From NCBI GenBank assembly GCA_026692725.1, contig JAPMUG010000010.1, positions 15,001 to 79,000 on the forward strand: a DNA stretch of 64,000 nt, written 5' to 3'. This DNA comes from Ecytonucleospora hepatopenaei (taxonomy: Eukaryota > Microsporidia > Enterocytozoonidae). Positions 23,057-32,723 of the stretch are shown here, piece by piece. The position numbers and the translations under genes were made by a program. Every line of letters starts with the position of its first letter. Position 1 is the first letter of the stretch. The notes below the pieces were generated by a model. The model was not told where the DNA came from, made no database searches, and was given only the letters and a program-made list of their open reading frames with translations.

Positions 23057-23930
23057 TTTTCTGCAAATCATATGAACATTCAATATTTTTACGAATTAGT
23101 ATGAGCATTCCATGATTGTTATTATCTTTGAATTGATCTATACAGATGTAATTATTTATATAGAGTGGCATTGTATGGTATGTTTCCTGAATAAGGACAA
23201 ACTCTGGTAATTGATTGTTGCATATGTATATAAGTTCGTTTAATTTATTCTCAATTCTATTTATATTAATTGACCAAATGTCTATAAATGAGCATTTTTT
23301 TGTAATCCTAAGTTTTTTACTAATTTCTATTTCATTATAAAGTATTGTATTTTCTTTACATATTTTTTTAAATTCTTCTATCTGAGTTAAATTATTTTTA
23401 TTAATTGACACTAATATCTGTTTATTGTCATTGTATTTTCTTTTATTTACATTTAAATAATTGTGTAGATGTGGTTTAAAGTTCCTGTAGATTTCTTTTA
23501 TTTTATTTATATTCAATTTGTAAGTTTCAAATATGTTATTATCAATTTTATTCAAAGACATTTTGGTGCAGATATTTTTACTCTTCAGTGTACTCATTTT
23601 TAATTTTTTGTTAGATTCTTCTTCACTAAAGGATGCATCGAATAACGAAGTGTCACTGTCTATATATATTCTTTCATAGTGTTTCAATTTTACTAATTCA
23701 TCTGGGTCATCTTTTAAGAATTGTTTGTGATTAAATCTATCGTATTTTGTATCTTCTGGTACACCCACTTCTATAAAGTTTGCATAATCATTATCATCGT
23801 GTTTAAGGTTTTCTAACCATTTTATGTCAATGTTTATATTTTTCCAATTCTCGTTTAAAAGTATTTCATTAGGTTTTAATCTTTTTTCACCGTTATTTTT
23901 TTTCTTTTTATTGTCTTGACCTTCTCATTA
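23049..23930 (-). pseudogene. LINE (non-LTR) APE-type endonuclease fragment
   Basis: The frame is open from about 23930, with the first Met at 23768. A Lys/Asn-rich N-terminal region of about 210 residues (counted from 23930) precedes an apurinic-endonuclease-like start: SFIDIWSININRIENKLNEL, then LPEFVLIQETYHTM (the catalytic Glu in QET) and NHGMLILIRKNIE. The protein stops soon after at the junction with repeat C1, so the rest of the endonuclease and the whole reverse transcriptase are missing. In an intact LINE this domain nicks the target DNA to prime reverse transcription. Confidence 0.65.
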
Positions 23931-24038
23931 CCCACCTGCATATTTATTGAAGTTTTAAACATTTTCATGGTATTTTACTCGGGTGAATATGAGGATTACA
24001 AAATTTTAACCTGGATAAGTTTTTAATAGTTATTTTAA

Positions 24039-24615
24039 TTAAAATATGTATCTGTCTTTTACAAAGGTTAATGGAATACATTTTACGAAAAATTTAATTT
24101 TAATCATAATTACAAAACAAACAAAATAAAAACAATACTCTTCATAGTTTAATTCTGGTGTCAAGTATTCATCAAGCTTATGCTGATAGACAAAATTGTA
24201 AAAATTGGGGTTTTCTTTCTCACTCTCGGCCAAAAAATTTCCTATTAAATTTTTAGCGCATACTTTTTCGCACTCTTTTCCATAATTTTAACCCATTCTT
24301 TAACAAATTTGCCTGCGTTTGGGCTGAGATTTCCTTTGCTCAGTCGCCATTTTAAAATTTCTTTTCTGATTAAATCCTCGATTTTAACGCATATTGACTC
24401 CAGGCAGATAACGTATGTTTTCTGGTTCACAAACTTGAATCTAACATCCACAATTTGTGTGGTTGTGGCCTTTAACATTTTTTAAGGAGTCTCCTTATTT
24501 CGCCTTTTTGGCCATTAAAGACGTTTTCAATAATCAAAATTTTGTAAGGCTCATAGTTAATCTCTGTGAGCTTATTTGCTATTTCGAATACATTTTGATT
24601 GCTTACTTGGGACAT
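24039..24615 (-). pseudogene. Unknown gene D, two frame changes
   Basis: The start at 24615 gives MSQVSNQNVFEIANKLTEIN and runs 47 residues. The next frame (24478-24245) continues MLKATTTQIVDVRFKFVNQK to KSAKKYALK, and a third (24233-24039) gives NFLAESEKENPNFYNF and DEYLTPELNYEEY. The seams fall in runs of A or T, so this was probably one protein of about 190 residues. It follows gene A1 by 20 bases on the same strand. No domain is recognised, and it could belong to a mobile element lying between the gypsy and LINE pieces. Confidence 0.4.
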
Positions 24616-24635
24616 AAGGAGATGTCCTAATTTTT

Positions 24636-24950
24636 TTAAAAATGTTTTTTGATTAATTTAATTAAATAGGAGTCATCATTTATTAAACTACTTTTTTGGA
24701 TAAAAAATATTTTGTTTTTAACACGAATTTTAATGTAACATATACACTTAACCATTTTGGTCTTTTTTCCTTTCCCACAAGGGGCAATGCTTCTAAAAAG
24801 GAGTGCTTGGCAACGTATTTTGCTGCCTCTTATATCGATATAATACACTTTATTCTTTAAAATAATTTGCCTTATGCCATAATTAAGTTCCGGCTCTTGA
24901 ACCTTTAATTTTTTAAACGTTAACACGAGCTTAAAAAATTTTTTAATCAT
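24636..24950 (-). CDS. Gene family A, copy 1, unknown
   Basis: The ATG at 24948-24950 is immediately preceded on the coding strand by GACCCCCCGC, a strong CCC-type signal. The 104-residue product (MIKKFFKLVLTFKKL, later SKIRCQALLFRSIAPCGKG) is basic, with several Cys (RCQA, APCGKG, KCICYIK) that might bind metal. No family is recognised. A second copy with the same upstream sequence and a similar N terminus lies at 26600-26907. The upstream CCC run overlaps the end of the gypsy protease frame (its last residues DYQRPPA), so the retroelement was truncated exactly here. Confidence 0.55.
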   Translation of the reverse strand: MIKKFFKLVLTFKKLKVQEPELNYGIRQIILKNKVYYIDIRGSKIRCQALLFRSIAPCGKGKKTKMVKCICYIKIRVKNKIFFIQKSSLINDDSYLIKLIKKHF

Positions 24951-26400
24951 GCGGGGGGTCGTTGATAATCAGTTAAATAAATTTTTGATTTTTGAATGAT
25001 TAAAATATCTGGATCATCGTGTGTTAATGTAGCGGAATTTCGTGGCATATCGACTTCGAAGTTATCAAAAACCACAACATGATTTTTAAAGTCTAAAATG
25101 ATGCCGTTAGTGCACATAAAATGAGTGCCAAGAATTGTTTTTACGCCGGAATTTTTAAAAACATATGTACGGATTTTATAATCTATGTACTGATTATCTT
25201 TTATTGATAAAATTATGTCAGAATACTGGTTAATTGTGACTGTCCTCTTAACGGCTGTTTCGATAGTGCGAGGTGCTGAATCATAGATAGGAATTTGCAA
25301 AATATCAATCATATCTTGTGAGATGTAAGATAGTTCGGAACCCGTGTCAAGTAGGACTTTGACTGGTTGTTGATTGACTGGTCCGTTTAAAATGATTGGA
25401 TCGATTAAAACTGATTGTTGATTAAAAACATAAAGATTACTTTTAGGATGGGTTTTATTATGATCTTTTGTTCTTTGATTACAATCGGTTGATTGATCGA
25501 CGCGCTGTCTTGCCCGACACTCGGATGTATCATGAGTGGTAAATCTATGTATATCACAGTATTTAGATGGCGTTCCATCTTTGTGATGTGTAGGTTGTTG
25601 ATAATTGAACCTGTTTTTTTCTGATCGATTGTTTGTTATAAAATCTATTGTCAGTAAATTGATTAAAGCGCGATTTTTGAGAGGTATGATGTCTGTGGTC
25701 ATGTGGTTCTCTCGTGATTCTTCCAGATGTATACTAGTATAAAATTAAATTTTCTTGTTGAATTATAAAAGTTGAGGTCTCGTTAGCTGTATGTAACTGT
25801 AATCTTGATGTTTCTAGCTGTAATCTAGGATCAAGGTTTTGTATGAAAATTTGATCTGATTGATCTTTGATCTCATTAGATGTCAATTTTTTAATTAGAT
25901 TTATTTCGTGTAAAATTTTCTTTATAGCGAACTGATAGTGTGTTATCAGGTAAAAATTTCGCTGTTTGATATTTTGTAATTGACTGTTGATTACGTGTAT
26001 GTACGAGTCATCATATTTCATTTTGACAAGATCATCTAAGATTTGTTCGATCTTTTTGTGTGATTTTGTAATCTCAAGAACATTTTTTGTAATCAGTGTT
26101 TTGATCATCTTTACAGATTATTCTTCGTTCCATTCGAATGTGTCACAAATGTGTTTAAATTCGTCTATTTAATTTGGTAAATTGATAAGTGATAGATCAT
26201 TAATTATATGTATCTAATTTTTTAATTCAATGTTTGTCTTTTCATCTGCCTTTTTAAATTCTTTGTGTTCATTTTTGTTGTTTGACAGGTTGAATGGTCT
26301 GATATTACTTAGATTGACTTTTTTAAGAAAATGTCGTGATCGGCCGGAAGATTTTCGTGTTTACGATAATATAATAGCATGCAGTGGTTCCATGAACGTT
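24947..26400 (-). pseudogene. Second Ty3/gypsy gag-protease fragment
   Basis: Gag pieces begin near 26400 (RSWNHCMLLYYRKHENLP), continue through 26108-25734 (MIKTLITKNVLEITKSHKK...) and pass by frameshift into 25702-24947. There a Cys/His cluster YCDIHRFTTHDTSECRAR is followed by the aspartic-protease motif VLLDTGSELSYIS and KTILGTHFM. The element differs in sequence from the fragment at 8008-9335, so two gypsy lineages are present. It ends at 24947 before reverse transcriptase. Several stops interrupt the N-terminal half. Confidence 0.75.
24951..24960 (-). promoter_or_regulatory. CCC-type start signal of gene A1
   Basis: GACCCCCCGC is directly before the ATG of A1 and identical before the ATG of A2 (26908-26917). 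CCC-like boxes close to the ATG are known microsporidian gene-start signals. Confidence 0.6.
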
Positions 26401-26519
26401 TATTATTAAAATTAGAATAAGTCATATAAAGGTTATTTATTAAGATTGTTTTTATACTTTGTTTTGTTTATTGTTTTGAATCAGTAAATAAACATAAGAT
26501 CGTTTCATGTCAGTTCACG

Positions 26520-26600
26520 ACAAAATGATTTAATGGTTTAGAGGTTTTTTTATGGGTTTTGAGAATTTTTTATGGGTGTAGCTGTATTTATCCATTTTAT
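26520..26600 (+). repeat. Half copy of the 10634 inverted-repeat element
   Basis: TTAATGGTTTAGAGGTTTTT, a diverged GGGTTTTGAGAATTTTTTATG, and GGGTGTAGCTGTATTTATCC match the right arm of the element at 10805-10874. The left arm is not found beside it. Confidence 0.75.
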
Positions 26601-26907
26601 TTTAATAAATTTTATGTGAAAAAAAGGAAATATTTTTTGTTAAAAAATAGTTATTAGTTGTTATGTTTTGTTTATTGCTAGACGCATAAAACAAAGCAAA
26701 TGCTCTGGGCAAACTAGCATGTATATATGGTTTTATGCAACACTTAAACAGACAACACTTGCGTGTTTCTGCAGCCTTTGTTACCAAGACCCAACGGTGG
26801 GTGTTACCATTCCGTCTACACCAGCCATAGCATTGCTTTCTGGCTTCTACCTGCCCTCTACTCTACATTTTACATGTATGCACGAGATTAATAAAAATTT
26901 TACACAT
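26600..26907 (-). pseudogene. Gene family A, copy 2
   Basis: The ATG at 26905-26907 again follows GACCCCCCGC. The N terminus MCKIFINLVHTCKM aligns with MIKKFFKLVLTFKK of A1. One in-frame TAG comes next; the same frame then stays open to 26602 with ETRKCCLFKCCIKP against SKIRCQALLFRSIAP in A1, and the total length (about 101 codons) is similar. Cys richness is shared. It is GC-richer than its flanks. The single stop makes it a pseudogene unless the base is miscalled. Confidence 0.45.
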
Positions 26908-26934
26908 GCGGGGGGTCTAAATATTTAAATAAAT

Positions 26935-27500
26935 AAAACTTTTAAAAAACACGATTATTTAACCCTTTTACAGATAGGATAAAACAGTAGTGTCAACAAG
27001 TTTGTTTTTGGTAAAAAACAAACATTAGACATTTAGAATGTTTAATTTTTTGTTGACAATATGTATCTGGATTACTTTAAATGTATAAAATGTCTTTTTA
27101 AATCTTGCTTTCCCATTACATACAAAGACACTTTTTCAAAAGTAACAAAAAACATTAAAATTTGGTATACTAATAACAATCTTTGTGTCGTTTTATTAAA
27201 TTTTTTTAATCTTTTCAATTTTTCTTTGCGAATAAGCTTTGAAGGAGCTTTTTTATTTATAACTAAACGTTTTTTAAAGTAGAAACAATAGTAATAAAAA
27301 ACATATACTTTAATTAAAAAATAACCGTTTATATGTCATAAAAACTGTCTTTTTTATCTTAAAAATTGTTTGGTTTTATTTTGTTTACATTGTAAGCCCT
27401 ATATAACATGCTGTAAAAAAGGTTTATAAATTTATTGATATCACTAATATTAAACTTATTTTTACTGTTCTTATTTATTCCTTTTATCTGCTTCATAAAA
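26935..27500. other. AT-rich gap with one doubtful ORF
   Basis: A 73-codon frame at 27061-27282 (MYLDYFKCIKCLFKSCFPIT) has no family signature and no start signal. I see no repeat ends. Confidence 0.3.
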
Positions 27501-27521
27501 AGATCCTTTTTCTATTAATTG

Positions 27522-28088
27522 TTATATCTCCTCTCTGAAAAAAGTTTTTTGTTGGATGATAGATAATGCTTCACTTGGTGATATGTATTCTGGTGTTGAA
27601 TATTCATCTTCCCTTGCCTGACACATGTACTTCATTGTGTGGGTTGCCGTAAAACACATGTCCTTTCTTGGTCCAAAGTGTATGTAATAGCTGTGTGTAA
27701 ATTCTTTACATGTGTTCATACAGCCTCAATGTGTATTTGTTTAGCTATGAGTATTCCTGACATAGCTGATCTGCAGCTCCTAATTCCATCTCATTGTATG
27801 CTTATTGTAAACATTCATTTTTAATTTATTTTGTAGTATTTCTCTCTCAGCTTTTTCCAATGCTGACTCCTCTCCCAGCACCACTTATTAATTAGCAACA
27901 ATAATTATAAGTAATATAGTCTATTTCCAAATTATAACCCACGATATTTCTGAATGCTAAACCTATAGCTTTAGATTTGTAACCATTGCACTGCAGGAGT
28001 AGAAATTTATATTTTTTTTATTATGTATTGAGCTTATTTTCTTAAGCATAATTATTCCTTTTTCTTTGCTTTTAATTTGTTTTCTCAT
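27522..28088 (-). pseudogene. Gene family B, copy 2, decayed
   Basis: The start at 28088 reads MRKQIKSKEKGIIMLKKIS, like B1. CSAMVTNLKL and, in other frames, LLLQCNGYKSKAIGLAFRNI, MELGAADQLCQEY and KEFTHSYYIHFGPRKDM follow. The last part, to TAA at 27522, extends past the point where B1 is cut and gives the family C terminus: DEYSTPEYISPSEALSIIQQ. Several stops and frame changes interrupt it. The nucleotide stretch encoding LLLQCNGY (CTCCTGCAGTGCAATGGTTA) is identical in both copies. Function unknown. Confidence 0.55.
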
Positions 28089-28149
28089 TTTTTTGAGCGT
28101 CTGATTTTTAATTAAAAACATTTTTAATTTCAAGTTTGTTAAATTTTCT

Positions 28150-28610
28150 TATTAAAAAACTTGTTTGGTGTACCTTTAAGGCTTTGTTTTCATAAAAAGA
28201 AAGCCATGTGGTGGATTGCATCACCACACAACTTGGTTTGGATTCAATATCCTATGCTTGCTCTAAGGAGCATGTTTAATTTTTGCAAAATATTTTTTGC
28301 TTTGTCCCAGGTGTTTTTGGGACTGGGGGTAAGCGTAGGCTTGCACGCTGGGTTTGCTATGTTATTACATAGCTCGTGGTGGCGCCCCCTGTCCGTATCG
28401 TCATATATCCTAATTTCATTTTCTGCAATTTTTAAGCATCCAAAGGAGGGGTGGTTTGACTTTTGCAAATTTTTTGCTTGGTCAGAGGGCCTTTAAGACA
28501 AAAGTGTAAGCGGAAGGCTTGCTCGCACTGTTCGATGTGTGAATTCACATCTCATAATTACGCCCCCTCAACATAAATATTTTACCTTATTTCATTTTAT
28601 GTAAATTTTC
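28150..28610 (-). repeat. Repeat family C, copies 2 and 3 in tandem
   Basis: Copy 2 (28150-28435) matches C1 along most of its length and has a 74-codon frame at 28468-28244 (ENEIRIYDDTDRGRHHELC, then NIANPACKPTLTPSPKNTWD). Copy 3 (about 28440-28610) is shorter and diverged: TTTGCAAATTTTTTGCTTGG, AGTGTAAGCGGAAGGCTTGC and CGCCCCCTCAACAT correspond to parts of copy 2. Together with B2 the block mirrors the C1-B1 arrangement. Confidence 0.65.
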
Positions 28611-28794
28611 TAACAGCTAAAGAAAGAATTGTATATTATATATAAATTTATTTACTATTGTTTGTTTTTGCCACAGATTCCTAAACTCTAATGTTTCCTA
28701 GTATCATTCTTCCTAACAGTATATAAACCAAGCCATAAGTAAGCTATAATTCTTCCTAATAGTATATAAATTAAGCCATAAGGTAATTTAAAAA

Positions 28795-28920
28795 ACACAC
28801 TATGCGACTAAGGCTTTCTATTTACAAATTACAAAAACAACCTGTGGCTTTCATTCCCTAAACAAACTTACATCAATCTATACAAAATACACTAATGCCG
28901 AAGTGTTTCAATTACAGACA
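28795..28920 (+). repeat. Dispersed repeat R1, copy 1
   Basis: AAAAAACACACTATGCGACT, TTTACAAATTACAAAAACAA, CCTG.GG(C/T)TTTCATTCC and TACACTAATGCCGAAGTG recur at 41220-41365 and, inverted, at 37800-37890. Two direct copies of ATTCTTCCTAA(C/T)AGTATATAAA lie just upstream (28709-28730, 28749-28770). Confidence 0.7.
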
Positions 28921-28964
28921 ATAATATATAAATATTTATTTAATATTCCTAATATTTTAATGTT

Positions 28965-29000
28965 TAAAATATTTCATCACAAGCTGGATACTTACTAAAC
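28965..29000 (-). repeat. Short remnant of repeat Q
   Basis: On the minus strand it encodes KYPACDEIF and a stop, matching KCPACGEIFNY and a stop at 36590 in repeat Q, and AAATATTTCA is shared. Confidence 0.45.
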
Positions 29001-30009
29001 TAAACTAAGCAAGTATATAGTCATTACCACCCTCATCCTCTAAAAATCTAAAAGATATAAGTCTTAAAAACCTATAAAGGATTTTTATAATCAGGGTTTG
29101 TTAGACTAATGCCATAAATTTTATCCCCTATAAAATTATACCCTATAAAATTATACCCTGTTAAGCTGTTAAAGTTCAAACAAAAAACAACAATAAGAAA
29201 TTATAATATAAAATAATAACAAATAATTAATATTATAATTATAATTATAATATTGCAACAAAATTAAGTGTTACAAATTATTTTAATTTGTTAATTCTTT
29301 TTTATTCATAAATAAATTTATAATATATTAATAAACATAAAAGAACAATAAAGAATAAAATTTATTTTTATTATAGCAAAAATTATCTAAGTCATAATAT
29401 AATAAATTATATTTTTCTTAACTAAATGTATTTAAAAAGTAAAGTGATAAAAATATTATTATTTTATTATTTACTAATATTTATGTTTTCTATAAAAATC
29501 ATAAAATCATAAAAACTAAATTATTAGACTGACATTTATATAACAAAGAATATTATATTATTTATTTATATTATATCATATTATTTATTTGTATTATATT
29601 ATATTATAATTATAATATTTATTTGTATCATATCATAAAATATAATATAATATAAAATATAAACTATAATATAAAATATAAAATAAAATATCATTAATAT
29701 CCATTAATATTCTAAATATAATTTATTTTAGTTTATAATTTTATAATGTATTATGATAATTTATATACCTTAATAAAAAAATATGTGTGAATATATTTGA
29801 ATTAAGTTTATTTTATTTTGAACTATAAATATATTTATTACATTATAATATAAATAAACTACTATTATATAATAACTAATTTATAAATAAATTATAATAA
29901 ATAGTTTATAAATAAAATACTATTATATAATAAATAGTTTATAAATAAAATACTATTATATAATAAAAAAACTTCCTTAAAGGGGTAAACAAAAAAAAGC
30001 AAAGATAAA
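29001..30009. other. AT-rich boundary between subtelomere and core genes
   Basis: It contains a tandem ATTATACCCTATAAA motif near 29130-29160, many TATAAT runs and two copies of TAGTTTATAAATAAAATACT (about 29901-29955). No gene is seen. Confidence 0.5.
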
Positions 30010-30165
30010 AATTGATCAAAAATATTTTTTATTTTTCTTTTTTACTAAATAATAATATTATTTAATAATTCTGTTTTAATTTTCTACTTTTTGCTTGATC
30101 ACTTTTTGATCTTCTCCTTGATCACTTTTTGATTTTTTAAACTTTTTTTCCATCCCTTTATATCT
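30010..30165 (+). promoter_or_regulatory. Upstream region with TTGATCA elements and CCC box
   Basis: TTGATCAAAAATAT lies near 30013, two copies of TTGATCACTTTTTGAT lie near 30095 and 30118, and CCATCCCTTTATATC lies 18-33 bases before the ATG at 30184. The palindrome-then-CCCTT order is the same as upstream of the array genes at 50.5-60.9 kb. Confidence 0.5.
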
Positions 30166-30183
30166 TTTATACACAATTATATA

Positions 30184-31422
30184 ATGCTAGCTTTTAATAT
30201 TTTAAATTTATTTTTAAGCATTAAATGTGCTGATAAAACAATCTTACAACTTAAAACAGGAAAGAAATTTGGAGCTGTGGGTGATATTTCCATTGCCGTG
30301 AAGAACGTCATAAAACACACTGACTTGGGAAAGAAAAACATGGACAAGGCAGGATACCTTCAAGTGCTTAATTTTGAGTATAATGACGCTGCCAATGTAC
30401 AGCACGTGTTTAAGTCCATAAACTGCCAGCAGATTTTTTACATAAAGAAAGGAAGTGTCTTTTACAGAGACAACACCTCGTACGTCCTGACGGCTGACAA
30501 GCCACTAAAAGTGACCCACATGGAGTGCAACGTAGAAATGAAGAACATGAAGGAGGTGCTGATTGGCAGGACCCGTGCACCAGCAGCCGGAGCTGTCGTC
30601 AACTTTCTTGTCGCAGGAGCAGCCGCAGGAGCAATCGAACCAGTGAGACATTCCGCAGTTCTCTGCGCCAGGGCACAGACTTCCTTCAGCTTCACTGTGG
30701 ACGACAATAAAATCACAGAAATGAATGACAGTCAGTTTATGGGCCAGCTGGAGTATTTTACAAAAGATCCTAATGCAAATAATTTGGTGGTAAAAAATTT
30801 GGACTTCCCAGCACCAGCAGCAGCAGGAGGACCGGTCCCATCTAAGCAAGCTTTCTTTGGAGCAGATGCCAATAGAAATGTGTTTTTCCTCAGTGAGGAA
30901 TATCTAACAAATATGGATGTAGGTAAGAATAAAGACTTGTTTGAGTTTGAGGTGTTGGTAGAATTAACAAACAGCGACAACGTGAGAGCATCCCTCGAGG
31001 AAGACGGGTACCTGATGATTAAGAGCAAGTGGGACAAATTAATGGCAGCAGATAAAAGCGCAGATAAGGACCAGGCAAACAAGAAGATAAAGCAGCTTGT
31101 AGGAAAGTTCAAGAGGGCAAATAAAAAGCCACTTACGTCGTCAGAACAAGATTCAGACCTTTTGGATACAGAGGAAGAAGAGTCAAAGCCACAGCCACAG
31201 CCAGCACCACAGCCAAAAACAAAGGTTGTGGTTTTAAAACCAAAGGAACGTAAGAAGGAGCATAAGAAGGAACATAAGAAAGCAGTTGAAAAAGCACCTA
31301 AAAAAGCAACCAAGAAGGAAGAGAGTATAAACTGGACATTATGGGGCATAGTGATAGGAATAGGGTCAGTGATAGTGATATTGATGATATTTGCAGGAGT
31401 GATGATAGCAAACAGGAAGTAA
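30184..31422 (+). CDS. Type I membrane protein, distant member of the array family
   Basis: The 412-residue protein has an N-terminal hydrophobic signal (MLAFNILNLFLSIKCA), a lumenal or extracellular domain of about 290 residues, a Pro/Gln then Lys-rich stretch (about 335-382) and a C-terminal helix WGIVIGIGSVIVILMIFAGV followed by NRK. Two short segments resemble the array proteins: TILQLKTGKKFGAVGDISI (19-37) against LTIKKGTKF in the 53403 gene, and YIKKGSVFYRD (86-96) against LNKGAIIKVKD. It has an Ala-rich patch (APAAGAVVNFLVAGAAAGA). Base composition is far more GC-rich than that of the array genes, suggesting high expression or different history. Function unknown. Confidence 0.85.
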   Translation: MLAFNILNLFLSIKCADKTILQLKTGKKFGAVGDISIAVKNVIKHTDLGKKNMDKAGYLQVLNFEYNDAANVQHVFKSINCQQIFYIKKGSVFYRDNTSYVLTADKPLKVTHMECNVEMKNMKEVLIGRTRAPAAGAVVNFLVAGAAAGAIEPVRHSAVLCARAQTSFSFTVDDNKITEMNDSQFMGQLEYFTKDPNANNLVVKNLDFPAPAAAGGPVPSKQAFFGADANRNVFFLSEEYLTNMDVGKNKDLFEFEVLVELTNSDNVRASLEEDGYLMIKSKWDKLMAADKSADKDQANKKIKQLVGKFKRANKKPLTSSEQDSDLLDTEEEESKPQPQPAPQPKTKVVVLKPKERKKEHKKEHKKAVEKAPKKATKKEESINWTLWGIVIGIGSVIVILMIFAGVMIANRK

Positions 31423-31859
31423 TTATATAATTATATATTTATGATATAATATAATTATATATTTATGATATAATATCATTATAAGAAGAATATCATATAA
31501 TTATATAGTATAATATAATATCATTATAAGAAGAATAAATTATTAAGAAAAAACATTACTGTTTATTTAACTGTTTATATTTATTTATTATATTTTATAC
31601 TGTTTATTTTTATTTTAAATATATTTTATACTTCTTTAAATAAATAGATAAATAAATAAAATAATAGTTATAAACAGTAAAATATATTTTAAAATATTTT
31701 TTAACAAAATTTTATACCCATTTATATTTATTTATAATATACTATACTTTATAATATAATATAATATAATATTTAATAACATAATATAATATTTAATAAT
31801 ATAATATATAATAATATTTAATATAATATATAATATATAATAATATTCTATTTATAACA
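31423..31859. other. AT-rich intergenic with TATAAT repeats
   Basis: Two copies of ATTATATATTTATGATATAA and two of ATATCATTATAAGAAGAATA lie just after the stop at 31422. The remainder is AT-only runs up to the uL5 start. No CCC box is seen. Confidence 0.5.
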
Positions 31860-32357
31860 ATGCAACATATTAAGATACAAAAATTATGCATCAACACCAA
31901 TGTTAAGCCTAAGGAAGGCAAGCTGGAAAAGGCTGTCACTGTCCTTAAGCAAATCTCTGGACAGGAGCCTTTCACCTCCAAAAGCAGACTGACCATCAGA
32001 GGGTGGGGCATAAGGAGGAACGAAAAGATCAGCGCCTCAGTGACCGTAAAAGGAGAAAAGGCCCAGAAGCTCCTGGAAGACGCCCTTAAGATCCACTCCT
32101 ACGAGCTGAAAAGCAGTTGCTTCTCCAACAACGGGTGCTTTGGATTCGGAGTGGAGGAGCACATCGACCTGGGAATAAAGTTTGATCCAAGCATAGGGAT
32201 ATTTGGGCTGAACTACTTCGTGGTGCTGGAAAAGCCAGGCACCCGCGTGAGCAAGAGAAGAAGGAAGCAAAGCAAGGTGGGAAAGAAGCAAAGGGTGGTG
32301 CAAGAAGAAGCCCAGGAGTGGTTTAAAAAGGAGTATGAAGGGGTGATAAGAGAATAA
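31860..32357 (+). CDS. RPL11: 60S ribosomal protein uL5 (L11)
   Basis: The 165 residues align along their length with eukaryotic L11: VLKQISGQEPFTSKSRLTIR, GIRRNEKISASVTVKG, GFGVEEHIDLGIKFDPSIGI and FGLNYFVVLEKPGTRV. uL5 sits in the central protuberance of the large subunit and binds 5S rRNA. Length is slightly below the usual 170-178. The start is chosen at MQHIKIQKLCINTNV, which fits the family N terminus without the longer extension. No intron is seen. Base composition is markedly GC-richer than the flanks, as expected for a highly expressed gene. Confidence 0.95.
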   Translation: MQHIKIQKLCINTNVKPKEGKLEKAVTVLKQISGQEPFTSKSRLTIRGWGIRRNEKISASVTVKGEKAQKLLEDALKIHSYELKSSCFSNNGCFGFGVEEHIDLGIKFDPSIGIFGLNYFVVLEKPGTRVSKRRRKQSKVGKKQRVVQEEAQEWFKKEYEGVIRE

Positions 32358-32723
32358 TAAATTTATACTAAATATAATATAATATTTTAATTTAATACTG
32401 TATATATTATAATAATATTATAATAATTTAATACTGTTTATATTTTAATAAATATATTTTTTACTCCTTAAAAATAAAATATAAAAAATAATTTATAAAA
32501 CATAGTATATTATATAAAATAAAAAATAAAAAATAATAAGTAATAAGTAGTATATTATATAAAATAAAAAATATAAAATAATACGTAGTATATAATATAA
32601 TATATAATATAAAATATAATAATATATAATATAAACAGTATTATTATATAATAATATATAATATAAACAGTATTATTATAATATAAACAGTAAGTATATA
32701 ATATTATAATAATATATTATAAT
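32358..32723. other. AT-only intergenic, simple repeats
   Basis: Short tandem copies of ATATAATATAAACAGTATTA occur near 32620-32680. No gene is seen. Confidence 0.5.

Noticed and set aside
30462..31349. Minus-strand frames under the 30184 gene (84, 114 and 205 codons)
   Set aside because: Shadows of a GC-rich plus-strand gene with a signal peptide and membrane helix.
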